Notes: a model not told the origin generated them from the letters alone. Counted from the first letter of the stretch, positions 16,924-25,366 are shown. The stretch: 34,539 bases of DNA from a virus (IMGVR_UViG_3300043408_000084:1-34539); one strand, 5' to 3'. Numbers and translations are program-made.

Positions 16924-18195
16924 TTATTCGTCTAACTCGTCGGACTCGTCGTCCTCTGCTTCTTCTTCGGTTGGCCCTTCGGGGGTAGTCATGTTCATGG
17001 GCTGCATTGGATCGTCGAGACCTGGCAATGGGTCTTTGCCTTCTTCATCACGCAGCTCGTTGCGCGTATAGATGCCCATCTCTGCCATGGTCCGTGCCCA
17101 CACTGCGCGGTCCTTCATCGAACCAGCCTGAAGGTATCGCGTATCAAACTCCGCGAACAATGGGCCAGCGCCATCAAGGAGCATCTCATCAATGCGTTGA
17201 GTCCATGCTCGGTGCCACGGGGCCAGTGTGTGCTTTAGGTGCGCGGCGAAAAACGCCTCAGAAGACGCGAAGGTCGCCGTCTTGTCCGAGTGGCCGACCA
17301 TGATCGGGAAGACGCCGTAGGCGCGGCAGATCTCCTCGACCTGATGCCGCCTTGTCTCAAGGTGCTGCGCGTCAACACCTGTCATCCCTTGCGGGGTCCA
17401 AGTCGCGCCTCGGTCCAGAATAAGCGGGTTCGATGTATTGTCAGGTCCACTAATCTGCCGCTTTAACCACTGGACTAAAAGCTCATGCTGCTCTTTGTTC
17501 AGAGTACCTTGAACGGTGTAGACGCCAGACGGGCGACTGCCGTTTTCGTGCATCTTGGCTTGGCTGTACTCAGCCACCATTGCCAAGCCGATGGCATGGC
17601 GCGCCAGCGCCACTGCATTTAATGGCTTGACCCAATCCCATTGAATGTTGTGCAAAACAAATACTTCACGCGGGTCAAATTCCCCGATGTATCCCCACTC
17701 GTCCCAGCATCGGTATCGCAGTTCATACCGACCGACTTGACGGACATCCCAATTGCCCGGGGGCACGGGGATCAATTCCCGCACCCTTCCGCCTTCGTTT
17801 CGAACCTTGATTGACAGGCCTGCACCGCATAGCGCGGCGTGCATGGTCATCATCCGGCGCCACTCGAATGATGTTTGCCATTCGTTCGGCCTCCGATTTA
17901 AGAGGCGATACTCCGGGATGTTGAGCGCCAGCTCACGAGCACGGCGCGCGCCGCCGTTTTGTGCCAGCGTCTCTCGATAAACGTTTAGCTCTGGCGTTGC
18001 GCACCCATCGGACAAAACCTTGACGCACGCAAGAACAGTTGATACTTGCAGCGCCGTTTTGTCGGTGATTGCCATACCGGCCACGCGACCGCCGGTTGAG
18101 CTATCAATTAGATCGGCGATTTGATCGTAGGTTAGTTCAGTCGCGCGCCTCTCGAAGAGACCTCGGAACCGGGACCAGAGCGACCTGTTAGCCAT
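16924..18195 (-). CDS. Portal protein, HK97 family
   Basis: 423 residues. LIPVPPGNWDVRQVGRYELR and FVLHNIQWDWVKPLNAVALA are core portal segments, and VGHSDKTATFASSEAFFAAH with HLKHTLAPWHRAWTQRIDEM is a strong family signature. The C-terminus is a highly acidic tail (EEEAEDDESDELDE). It forms the dodecameric vertex through which DNA is packaged. It overlaps the terminase stop by eight bases. Confidence 0.93.
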   Translation of the reverse strand: MANRSLWSRFRGLFERRATELTYDQIADLIDSSTGGRVAGMAITDKTALQVSTVLACVKVLSDGCATPELNVYRETLAQNGGARRARELALNIPEYRLLNRRPNEWQTSFEWRRMMTMHAALCGAGLSIKVRNEGGRVRELIPVPPGNWDVRQVGRYELRYRCWDEWGYIGEFDPREVFVLHNIQWDWVKPLNAVALARHAIGLAMVAEYSQAKMHENGSRPSGVYTVQGTLNKEQHELLVQWLKRQISGPDNTSNPLILDRGATWTPQGMTGVDAQHLETRRHQVEEICRAYGVFPIMVGHSDKTATFASSEAFFAAHLKHTLAPWHRAWTQRIDEMLLDGAGPLFAEFDTRYLQAGSMKDRAVWARTMAEMGIYTRNELRDEEGKDPLPGLDDPMQPMNMTTPEGPTEEEAEDDESDELDE

Positions 18196-19852
18196 GTTGC
18201 CCCGACTCCCAAAACGAAGGCCCGCACGAAGCGGGGTTCAGTGCCATAAGCGAAACCGCATTAAAGAGCGCCATCAACGGATCAATTTTCGCTGCGCCTG
18301 CGGTTTGTTTTGTAATGGCTATGGCGTTGCCTTTTGGCTCGACTCGCGCATTGCCAACGCACCACGCCATAAGCGGTTGTGCGCCGTGGATCAATGCGCC
18401 CTCGGCTAGTTTTCTTTCAGTCGTCTTAATCGCGCCGACCATCTTCCAGCCTTGCGATATGCCGACGATACGATCTTGCTCGATGCCGGCTTCGACGATG
18501 GCATCTACAATTGCACCAATGCCAGCGGGATCAACGCCAATCTTGTCCATTTTGCCGCTGCCGTAAACCTTGGCGGCAATCTCGGCAACGTCTAAAACAT
18601 CATCGCCAATCGCCTTGACTAAAGACACGTTGCCATCCTTAGCAAAGTCTCGAAGTCGCGGCGCTTCGGCCTTCCTCCGCTCAAGCACGGACGGGTGAGC
18701 CCATGCGTGCGTCCAAGCCAACCACTCGCGCGTCGTGGCGTCTCTGCCGACTACAGCAAGGCCCATCAAGTCGTCTAGGCCGCCGCCATCAATGCCGACC
18801 GTTAGGACATCGCTGCGTTCAATAACCTGGTCTAACGTCAGCCCAGGTCGCCCTTGTTTTTGCCAATGATCGGCACCGGCCCAACGGTCCGACTGAAGGG
18901 CCAAACCAATCTCTACGTTCAAGTGCTTTGCGAGAAAACCTCGTAGCGATTCCTCGCCGGCCTCCTCAGCTTTCTGAAGCTCTCGCGTAAGGAAGTGTTG
19001 ATCGACCGATGCACCAATGTTCGGATTGGTGATGTAAAAGTTTTCCTGGTCTCGTTCAGCCTTCGCGTCTAGTAGGGACTGCGGGAACTCGTACAGCACA
19101 GGCAGAAAGTGCCGGTCATCAATGCGACCGTCACGAACGCCCCGCGCATAGTGTAGCTTCTGCTTAAACACTCCGGCCGGCGGCTCGTCGGATTGAGTGC
19201 TCAGGTAGATTACAAAACCTTCGGGCCGACTTGCTAAACCGCCTATCGCTTCGCGCAACATGTTCTCGGCGTTCGATCTTTTGCCGAACAACCACACTTC
19301 ATCGATCAGCGTACCTATCCATTTCTTGCCGCCGACCGATTCGTTGTCCGAGGCAACAACCTTCAGTGTTGCGCCCGTTACGCGATGAGTGAGAGTCCGC
19401 GTGTGCTCTTGCACGTGGATCAACTCGCGCAACTCGTCGTCTGCCCGCACCATGTCGCGCGCAGGCCAGAAGCTGTTGTTTGCAATTTCTATTGTTGGAG
19501 CAAGAATCCCAAACTCGCCCGACTTGCGCCAGTTTCGGATCAGCGCAGTCAGCATGATGGCTGCCGCGCCCGTGCTCTTTGCGTTCTTCTTCGAGATGAG
19601 CAAGAAGAACTCGGTAATCAGCCTGCGCCCGGTGTCTCCGTCGTAAGCCCCGAAGATCGAGCCGGCAAAGTCGCGCAGCCACGGCCGACACGCTTCCCGC
19701 ATCGTCGGCGACCCGGGGGCGTCAACAATGCGCAGCTCATCAAACACCGCCAGCGCAGCAGAAGCCTCGCCAGGGAAAAGCGGGGGCGGGATTATTGACT
19801 CTTTCCGGACCAGTCGCTCAGACCAGCCCGGGCACGACGTAGACCAATTCAC
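18188..19852 (-). CDS. terL: Terminase large subunit
   Basis: 554 residues, HK97-type (Terminase_1). Packaging ATPase: variant Walker A SKKNAKST at 87-94 and Walker B LIDE at 182-185. The C-terminal nuclease has acidic clusters in VGIDGGGLDDLMGLAVVGRD and VDPAGIGAIVDA. The start is a GTG overlapping the small subunit stop as GTGA. It cuts and pumps DNA into proheads. The HK97 lineage of the enzyme is often linked to cos packaging, but the packaging mode cannot be told from this sequence. Confidence 0.93.
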   Translation of the reverse strand: MNWSTSCPGWSERLVRKESIIPPPLFPGEASAALAVFDELRIVDAPGSPTMREACRPWLRDFAGSIFGAYDGDTGRRLITEFFLLISKKNAKSTGAAAIMLTALIRNWRKSGEFGILAPTIEIANNSFWPARDMVRADDELRELIHVQEHTRTLTHRVTGATLKVVASDNESVGGKKWIGTLIDEVWLFGKRSNAENMLREAIGGLASRPEGFVIYLSTQSDEPPAGVFKQKLHYARGVRDGRIDDRHFLPVLYEFPQSLLDAKAERDQENFYITNPNIGASVDQHFLTRELQKAEEAGEESLRGFLAKHLNVEIGLALQSDRWAGADHWQKQGRPGLTLDQVIERSDVLTVGIDGGGLDDLMGLAVVGRDATTREWLAWTHAWAHPSVLERRKAEAPRLRDFAKDGNVSLVKAIGDDVLDVAEIAAKVYGSGKMDKIGVDPAGIGAIVDAIVEAGIEQDRIVGISQGWKMVGAIKTTERKLAEGALIHGAQPLMAWCVGNARVEPKGNAIAITKQTAGAAKIDPLMALFNAVSLMALNPASCGPSFWESGQHG

Positions 19853-20130
19853 CCGTTGTTGACAACCAATCGCGGCGGCTCGGCAGCGCCGAACTTGCCA
19901 CTGCTAACCTTTTCGGCCGCCTGCTGGCGCTGCGCCTTCTTGCCGTCGTCCGCAACCAGCCTAACCAGCGCCTTGGCAGCTTCCAACTGGGCGGGCGACG
20001 GGTCGATGAGACCTTGCATAACTTGGCCCAAAAACTCCACCGCGTCTTTCCCTTCCGCAAGCGTAGGCGGCTTAGGCTTGCGCCCCGCATTCGGGCGAGC
20101 CCCGCCGCTTTTTCCTTTAACTCCTGCCAT
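19849..20130 (-). CDS. Terminase small subunit-like protein
   Basis: 93 residues, short for a small terminase. It opens with MAGVKGKSGGARPNAGRKPK, the basic glycine-rich leader common to small terminases of this type, followed by a helical part (PAQLEAAKALVRLVADDGKK). It lies directly before terL and is coupled to it. The role would be DNA site recognition. The leader also occurs in other DNA-binding phage proteins, so certainty is moderate. Confidence 0.7.
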   Translation of the reverse strand: MAGVKGKSGGARPNAGRKPKPPTLAEGKDAVEFLGQVMQGLIDPSPAQLEAAKALVRLVADDGKKAQRQQAAEKVSSGKFGAAEPPRLVVNNG

Positions 20131-20162
20131 CTGCGCTCTTTTTGAAAAACCTTGGCCGGGAT

Positions 20163-20528
20163 TTAATCCGCGCGTGGTGCCGAAAGGGGTCTATAGCCGG
20201 GCGGCTCCAAAGATTGAAAGCCCCCTCCCCTACGCCTGGCTTCGTCCGCCGTCTTGGCCTTGTGGCACTCGCGATTAATCGCCTGTAGGTTCGCGTCGCC
20301 TTCTCCACCGCCATCCCACACAGGGACTATGTGATCGACTTCATGCGCCGGCCTGAGTTGGCCGGTCGCCTTGCACTGCGCGCACTGGCAAACGCCATTG
20401 GCCGCGCGCAATATCCGCAAGCGGAGTTGCTGCCAGCGATAGCTACTGAGATTGCGTTGATCGCGCACCGTCAGCGGCTGCACCCGACGCAAGTCGAGCG
20501 GCGCAACGCGTGGCTTTAGAGATTTCAT
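20163..20528 (-). CDS. HNH endonuclease
   Basis: 121 residues. CQCAQCKATGQLRPAHEVDH carries the first zinc pair and the catalytic HxVDHI; NLQAINRECHKAKT completes the HNH motif (Asn, His). HNH proteins beside terminase genes assist packaging cleavage in HK97-type phages. It overlaps the upstream gene as ATGA. The C-terminal end (FQSLEPPGYRPLSAPRAD) is normal. Confidence 0.9.
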   Translation of the reverse strand: MKSLKPRVAPLDLRRVQPLTVRDQRNLSSYRWQQLRLRILRAANGVCQCAQCKATGQLRPAHEVDHIVPVWDGGGEGDANLQAINRECHKAKTADEARRRGGGFQSLEPPGYRPLSAPRAD

Positions 20529-21022
20529 GCGGACGCCGAAACCGCCAAGCGGCGGTCAGCATCACGCACCAGCACCCGTGCGTTGGAATTACTATAGGCA
20601 ATAGTACATACGATTTTCCCAGAAGTCAACTGGTTTCCAAGCATATTTGCAGCCCGAACAACCATCCGGCTCCAATCTGCCCGCCTTATCCCGTGCTTGT
20701 CGCAGATTGCATTGACGTGATATTTCCAGCCTTTTGAACCTAGTAAAGTGCGCGGCCCGACAACAAAGTAGGCCCGGAGGATCATCCGCTCGAGGTACGG
20801 CAACCCCGTTCTCCAGGCACACTCTACCCGCCAAGCGTCTAAAGCGTTGACTGGCAAGGGCTTAGGCTCCCGCTCCCAAACTTCGCCCGCCTCGGGCCTA
20901 TATCGCCCCTCGACTGACCTACAGGCGGACATCCAGTGCCGCTGCCGTGCCCACCGTCCCCACTCCCGAAGGCGGTAGTCCAGGGCCGGGTCTACATGCA
21001 CATAGTCCACGTCCTGCCTCAT
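20525..21022 (-). CDS. Possible late antiterminator (Q-like)
   Basis: 165 residues. LREWGRWARQRHW near the N-terminus and LERMILRAYFVVGPRTLLGS with a following helix-turn-helix-like segment (AICDKHGIRRADWSRMVVRA) resemble Q-type or sigma-like late regulators that precede late operons. ATG at 21022 is chosen: GGAG six bases upstream and TAATG coupling. It lies just before terminase, the right place for a late activator. The match is by pattern only; it could be another DNA-binding protein. Confidence 0.45.
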   Translation of the reverse strand: MRQDVDYVHVDPALDYRLREWGRWARQRHWMSACRSVEGRYRPEAGEVWEREPKPLPVNALDAWRVECAWRTGLPYLERMILRAYFVVGPRTLLGSKGWKYHVNAICDKHGIRRADWSRMVVRAANMLGNQLTSGKIVCTIAYSNSNARVLVRDADRRLAVSASA

Positions 21023-21447
21023 TACGGGCTCCACCCCTCGAACTCGATCCGTCCAGTCACGCCATCGGCTCGCTGCCGTTGCATCTTAGCCAGCTCGCCC
21101 CGGTAGTGCTTTGCGATCTCGCTGACCCGCTTTTTTACCCCGTAGGCGGGTCGGTTGCGGTCGTATGCCAATCGGTCTAGCTCGATCTCGGTGATGTACC
21201 GGAGCATCGTTTTGCGGTGCTCGTCCCGCTCCCGCGCCGTGAAACTGTGGCAACCGTAACACAAAGCCAGCAGGTTGGCCGAGTCAAACCGGGTAAACCA
21301 GTTTCCCCGGCTGTGATAGTGGGCAGCGTGTAGGCCGGCGCTGTTCTCCTGGTGCTTTGCTCCGCACCGGTCGCAGGTCCAGGCACTGCGCTCCCGGACG
21401 CACTTAGACAGTGCGGCGTCAGCAGTGGTGATCTTGATTAGACCCAC
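21022..21447 (-). CDS. NinG/Rap-like HNH nuclease
   Basis: 141 residues from GTG. CDRCGAKHQ, HAAHYHSRGNWFTRFDSANL and LALCYGCHSF give two CxxC zinc pairs framing an HxxH active site in the order seen in NinG/Rap Holliday-junction nucleases of lambdoid phages. Such proteins process recombination intermediates, in line with the Erf annealing protein at 27.3 kb. It could also be a general HNH nuclease. Overlaps the methyltransferase end by ten bases. Confidence 0.65.
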   Translation of the reverse strand: MGLIKITTADAALSKCVRERSAWTCDRCGAKHQENSAGLHAAHYHSRGNWFTRFDSANLLALCYGCHSFTARERDEHRKTMLRYITEIELDRLAYDRNRPAYGVKKRVSEIAKHYRGELAKMQRQRADGVTGRIEFEGWSP

Positions 21448-22205
21448 ATTGGCACCTGTTCGGGTTTCGGGGCGGGCTCTTGAAACAACTTGCCCTGCGC
21501 ATATGCCTGTTCAATGCGGCGGCAGGCAATGTCGAAGTAGCGCGGCTCGATCTCGATGCCGACGAACTTGCGGCCTAGCTGAGCGCAGGCGACTCCGGTT
21601 GTTCCACTGCCCATGAAGCAATCAAGCACCGCCGAGTCTGGCGCCGTGATGGTCTTGATCTGCCACCCCATCAAGGCCATCGGCTTTTGTGTCGGGTGAT
21701 CTTCCTTGCCAGGTTGCCCGTGCCTGTAGCTGTCGCAATCAAAGATGTTCGCCTCGCATTGGCCGCCGTTCCACGGGCGGCCCGGAAGATAGCCATAAAC
21801 GGAGCATTCGACGGCGCTTGAAAATCCAGACCCAGGCCCTGCGGGCGGCGGGAACTTCTTGCGCCAGAAAATAAGACGAGTCGAATATCCGGCTGCCTCA
21901 AGGGAATCAACAATCAGACCAATTTGACGGTGCCCGCACCATGCCGCAAACGAAAGCGGGCGTTTTTTTATGCACAGGTCCACAGCCACCGCAACGCGAG
22001 CTTTCATTCCCGGCCAATCGTCGTCGCCGGGAAAAAAATCAAGCCTTCGCACGCCTTTGCCTGGCTTATGGCGCTGCACGCTTCCTGCAACGCTAACCGC
22101 ATACGGCGGATCAGTAATCACCGCGTCCACTTTCGGCAGCGTCGGCAATATCTCTAGGCAATCGCCCAAGTACAGCGTCGCATCGCCTATTTGCTCGACC
22201 CTCAC
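21438..22205 (-). CDS. DNA methyltransferase, N6-adenine/N4-cytosine (beta class)
   Basis: 255 residues. The catalytic DPPY is at 32-35, HPTQKP at 170-175, and the SAM-binding DCFMGSGTTG at 195-204 with FVGIEIEPRYF after it. Catalytic motif before the SAM motif makes this the beta arrangement (N6_N4_Mtase). No partner restriction enzyme is nearby, so it is an orphan that may protect phage DNA from host restriction or mark it for packaging or replication control. Start is GTG at 22205. Target sequence cannot be read from the protein. Confidence 0.93.
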   Translation of the reverse strand: MRVEQIGDATLYLGDCLEILPTLPKVDAVITDPPYAVSVAGSVQRHKPGKGVRRLDFFPGDDDWPGMKARVAVAVDLCIKKRPLSFAAWCGHRQIGLIVDSLEAAGYSTRLIFWRKKFPPPAGPGSGFSSAVECSVYGYLPGRPWNGGQCEANIFDCDSYRHGQPGKEDHPTQKPMALMGWQIKTITAPDSAVLDCFMGSGTTGVACAQLGRKFVGIEIEPRYFDIACRRIEQAYAQGKLFQEPAPKPEQVPMWV

Positions 22206-22236
22206 TCGCCACCCTCCCAGCTAAACCGCCAATCGG

Positions 22237-22452
22237 TCATACGGTAGGCGATCCGTCGCTCCTCGCCTTCAAGGTGGCCGCATACGCCCTCCGGACATCC
22301 TCCAGGTGCTCCCGGCCGCAATCCATCTCTATCGCTGCTGCCATGGCCCTTTGGTGATGCCGCGGGGCACTTTTGAGCAGCCGCAGGCAGCACGGGATGC
22401 AGGTCAGTCGGTACTCGCCACGCAGCAGCGCACAAGCTGGACATTCGGTCAC
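22237..22452 (-). CDS. Small cysteine-rich protein
   Basis: 71 residues from GTG, overlapping the upstream stop as GTGA. It begins MTECPACALLRGEYRLTCIP with CCLRLL after it, so a CxxC pair and further cysteines could bind zinc. The rest is helical and basic. Function unknown. The tight coupling upstream supports it as a real gene. Confidence 0.55.
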   Translation of the reverse strand: MTECPACALLRGEYRLTCIPCCLRLLKSAPRHHQRAMAAAIEMDCGREHLEDVRRAYAATLKARSDGSPTV

Positions 22453-22619
22453 GCCTCAAGCAGCCGCATAAGTTCGGAGTACGTGGGCATCGGGTGCCCC
22501 TTTTCTCGGTATCCGTCCAGCATACGGCCAAGCTGGGCGAGCTTGTCTTCTGCGCGCAGTGCTCGAGCCTCCGCGCGCAGTGCTCGACCATGCCAAAAAA
22601 CCTCACCTTCTCCGCTCAT
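22449..22619 (-). CDS. Small hypothetical protein
   Basis: 56 residues: MSGEGEVFWHGRALRAEARA, then a charged helix and PTYSELMRLLEA. AGGAG lies six bases before the ATG, among the best ribosome sites in this region, and the stop overlaps the next GTG. It follows directly after the short attC remnant at 22644-22661. A duplicated ALRAE motif gives a short coiled-coil appearance. Function unknown. Confidence 0.65.
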   Translation of the reverse strand: MSGEGEVFWHGRALRAEARALRAEDKLAQLGRMLDGYREKGHPMPTYSELMRLLEA

Positions 22620-22643
22620 CGTTTACTCCTACGCTCAACTGCT

Positions 22644-22661
22644 GCCTAACTCTAGTTAGGC
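22644..22661. other. Collapsed attC-like site (R'' and R' only)
   Basis: GCCTAAC at 22644-22650 and GTTAGGC at 22655-22661 are separated by TCTA only. The two core motifs of an attC are present but the L arms and stem are missing. It forms the outer boundary of the left array, next to the stop of the 22663-22965 gene. TAGA-GTTAGGC on the minus strand matches the edge of the complete site at 30488-30544, which suggests loss of the stem from a once complete site. Confidence 0.65.
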
Positions 22662-22662
22662 A

Positions 22663-22965
22663 TCACCAAAGACGCCCCAGGCCGTGCATTGCAGCTTCTT
22701 CGCGGCTCACTTTGCGCACGCGAGAAAGCTCCTTCATGTAGCTTGGAGTCCCGGGCCACACCTTCACAACTATTTCTTTCCCGCCTTGGTAAAAGTCGCA
22801 GTCCGCAACGAACACGGCGGTTCGCCCGCACAGACTGCGGCTCATCAAGTTCAGCACGCCGTTCCAGCACGACAAATAGAACTCTTCCGCGTCGGCGCGA
22901 ATCTCCAAAACGTCGCCCCGCTTGGCGTTGTACCGGATGCCGTGGAAATCTTCGGTGTAGTTTAT
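22663..22965 (-). CDS. Cassette gene, unknown protein, with apparent ATA start
   Basis: 100 residues if read from ATA at 22965, 81 if from TTG at 22908. The longer frame reads NYTEDFHGIRYNAKRGDVLE and continues in balanced, host-like codons, with VADCDFYQGGKEIVVKVWPG in the middle. GGAG stands seven bases before the ATA, exactly where an ATG is expected, while the TTG has no ribosome site. The stop TGA lies at the edge of the collapsed attC. Function unknown; a plus-strand open frame at 22684-22992 is judged to be its shadow. Confidence 0.6.
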   Translation of the reverse strand: MNYTEDFHGIRYNAKRGDVLEIRADAEEFYLSCWNGVLNLMSRSLCGRTAVFVADCDFYQGGKEIVVKVWPGTPSYMKELSRVRKVSREEAAMHGLGRLW

Positions 22966-22986
22966 TGGGGTTCTCCAAAAGGCGAT

Positions 22987-23043
22987 GCCTAACTATCGGT
23001 TCAAGCGGACGCCGTGCCGGCGCCGCTTAACCTGGCGTTAGGC
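22987..23043 (+). other. attC-like recombination site B
   Basis: 57 bp. R'' GCCTAAC (22987-22993) and R' GTTAGGC (23037-23043) enclose arms GGTTCAAGCGG and CGCTTAACC with inner stem CGCCG/CGGCG and a TGC loop. The left arm holds an unpaired C and an unpaired A, as in aadA-type attC sites, which makes the plus strand the canonical top strand. It lies between two minus-strand genes, and the TAA stop of 23038-23328 is inside R'. Confidence 0.8.
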
Positions 23044-23328
23044 ATCAGGAACCACGCCTTGCACCAAGTGCGTCACATACCCCGGCATCGCCTGCGCGGG
23101 GCCGTGCTTCTTGGTGCAAGCGGCGCAGCGTTCGCGATCATCACCCACGCTCACATGTGAGTCTGGCACATGCACCCAGGAAGACCCGGGCTGCCCCGGC
23201 AGCACAAACCGGCCGCAGCAGTCGCAGCGGGTTTGCCACTTGGCATGCCACCCACGCGCCGGTTTTCTGTCGTCCGTCGCCATGTCGTTCATCCAGTCTT
23301 CGTAGCTGTGCCGCTCAAGTATTCGCAT
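23038..23328 (-). CDS. Cassette gene, small zinc-ribbon protein
   Basis: 96 residues from ATG at 23328, preceded by GAGGA (an in-frame GTG at 23349 has no ribosome site). TRCDCCGRFV and ERCAACTKKHG give two CxxC pairs, a likely zinc ribbon. HVPDSHVSVGDD lies between them. The stop TAA is part of the attC core GTTAGGC (read GCCTAAC on this strand). The gene fills the interval between sites B and A, so together with site A it makes a cassette-like unit of about 367 bp. Function unknown. Confidence 0.7.
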   Translation of the reverse strand: MRILERHSYEDWMNDMATDDRKPARGWHAKWQTRCDCCGRFVLPGQPGSSWVHVPDSHVSVGDDRERCAACTKKHGPAQAMPGYVTHLVQGVVPDA

Positions 23329-23353
23329 GGTTTCCTCGTCTTCCGCCACTGAT

Positions 23354-23411
23354 GCCTAACTACCTGTTCAAGGCGACGGCCTACGGCCGCGCCTTAACCT
23401 TTGCGTTAGGT
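23354..23411 (+). other. attC-like recombination site A
   Basis: 58 bp. R'' GCCTAAC (23354-23360) and R' GTTAGGT (23405-23411) enclose TTCAAGGCG and CGCCTTAA with inner stem CGGCC/GGCCG and a TAC loop. The unpaired C and A are in the left arm, again giving plus-strand canonical orientation. The stop of the replication-type gene 23406-24047 (TAA) lies inside R', so the site directly abuts the phage core genome. Confidence 0.8.
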
Positions 23412-24021
23412 CTCGTGGCACACCAAATCGCGCATCGAGTCGCGGACATGCGTAATGCGCAGCCCCGATCCTTCCCGGCCAATGGCCAGAACCCGCTGGC
23501 ATGCCTCCGGGTCGCCGATGAGCACGGGCGGCGCTACAGCCTGCCCTAGAACCCGATTCCCGGCCTCAAAGCGCCCGACAAGGCGCGGCGGGTACTCCGG
23601 TCGCTCCCGGCGCATCAAAAAGCCACGGTAGAGGGCCCCGAAGTCTCGGGCACGAAAAGGCAAGTCCACCTCCAGCGTGTCGCACAACTTGACCCATCCG
23701 CCCATGTCGTCGATGCAGCGGTGGATAAGCGCGTCATCGAACACAACCGACTCATGCCCGCCCACCCGCCGAATGGCCTTCTCGACCTTGGCCCAGGCTT
23801 GCATCGCGCTGTCCGCCGTTGTCCCGCCCAGCATACGGATGAGATCCGCCGGCTTGGGCAAAAACTGACCGGCATCCGGGTTTCGGACGTGCCGGTCGAA
23901 CGCTTGACGCACCGCTCCCAGGTCGTAGGGCGCCAATGCCGACCAGTAGATCGCAGACACCTCTGGCGTGATCTCCCGCCCGTAGACTGCCGCAACTGCC
24001 GACAGCATGGCGCCAAACGTG

Positions 24022-24047
<26 letters not shown>
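23406..24047 (-). CDS. DUF6475 protein of the replication module
   Basis: 213 residues. YWSALAPYDLGAVRQAFDRH, GQFLPKPADLIRMLGG and HESVVFDDALIHRCIDDMGG are conserved blocks of DUF6475 proteins, which follow DUF1376 proteins in many phages and may act as helicase loader or P-like partner (inference). ATG at 24047 lies ten bases after GGAG and overlaps the DUF1376 gene by 26 bases. The same frame is open upstream to 24533, through the heptamer repeat; see findings. Confidence 0.75.
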
Positions 24048-24777
<730 letters not shown>

Positions 24778-24787
24778 CGGTTGACGC

Positions 24788-25069
24788 TCACAACGCCACC
24801 CAGATGCTCGGCTGACGCGCCCTGCCAGGGGGAGGCGCCACCTCATCGGTCAGCCCGCGTCGCTTTAGTGCAAGCAACGCCCTTCGGGCGCCATCTCGGC
24901 TTGCGTTTGTTTGCCGAGCGATTTCTTGCGACGTATTGACGCCTGAGCCGACGAGTTCAAGAACGCGCGACTGAAGAGGCGTCAGGCCGTCAGCGCCGAC
25001 GCGCGCCTGATACTCGTCCCAATTCCCCATCGGTCGAACTACGCGCGAGGGTAAATCAGCCATTTTCAT
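24788..25069 (-). CDS. Small winged-helix DNA-binding protein
   Basis: 93 residues. GLTPLQSRVLELVGSGVNTS followed by QEIARQTNASRDGARRALLA looks like a winged helix-turn-helix (about 28-80). Two in-frame ATGs (25069, 25063) and no clear Shine-Dalgarno. It lies between the regulator's terminator and the O-like gene, so a role in replication control is possible. Function not proven by sequence. Confidence 0.65.
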   Translation of the reverse strand: MKMADLPSRVVRPMGNWDEYQARVGADGLTPLQSRVLELVGSGVNTSQEIARQTNASRDGARRALLALKRRGLTDEVAPPPGRARQPSIWVAL

Positions 25070-25082
25070 GATTGACGGAATA

Positions 25083-25107
25083 GAAAAAGCCCGCTCAGGG
25101 GCGGGCT
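25083..25107 (-). terminator. Intrinsic terminator after the regulator gene
   Basis: On the minus strand AGCCCGC and GCGGGCT form a 7-bp stem around CCCTGA and are followed by TTTTTCTA. It overlaps the regulator stop codon. Genes further left (replication, cassettes, late genes) must be reached by read-through, antitermination or other promoters. Confidence 0.8.
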
Positions 25108-25366
25108 AAAACCGGCCGCGGTTGCCATGGATCGGCCGGGAGGGAGACTTTGCTAGACGACGCAGCACCGACCATTCTACGTCCGGTCGGAGATCTTCGC
25201 ACCGCACCGCACCGCCGGTCACTCGCTCGATGGTGGGGCAGTAATCGGCCGGCACTTTGCCCCGATGCAGCCACATTGATACATGCGACTGCCGGATGCC
25301 GCCAATGAGATCGGCCAGCTTTTGCTGGGTGCCACAAACTTTGATTGCGCGTTCAAGGGGTTTCAT
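25106..25366 (-). CDS. Cro/YdaS-like transcriptional regulator
   Basis: 86 residues. MKPLERAIKVCGTQQKLADL, GIRQSHVSMWLHRGKVPADY and IERVTGGAVRCEDLRPD follow the YdaS/Cro helix-turn-helix pattern, with the DNA-reading helix around residues 25-36. The promoter -10 lies so close that the transcript should begin at or next to the A of the ATG, and there is no ribosome site, so translation is probably leaderless as for lambda cI from PRM. It faces the rightward early promoter and is the only clear repressor-type gene; no CI-like partner was seen. Confidence 0.8.
   Translation of the reverse strand: MKPLERAIKVCGTQQKLADLIGGIRQSHVSMWLHRGKVPADYCPTIERVTGGAVRCEDLRPDVEWSVLRRLAKSPSRPIHGNRGRF

Noticed and set aside
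22202-22606. 134-codon minus-strand frame
   Set aside because: Overlaps two coupled genes (22237-22452, 22449-22619) with better start signals and has cysteine/arginine-rich shadow composition.
22684-22992. Plus-strand frame filling the left cassette and ending in the attC core
   Set aside because: It would fit the canonical cassette direction, but the minus-strand frame has better codon use, amino acid balance and a placed ribosome site. The GTG start here has none.
23157-23549. Plus-strand open frame across attC site A
   Set aside because: It crosses the site and overlaps two well-supported minus-strand genes; arginine/proline-rich shadow composition.
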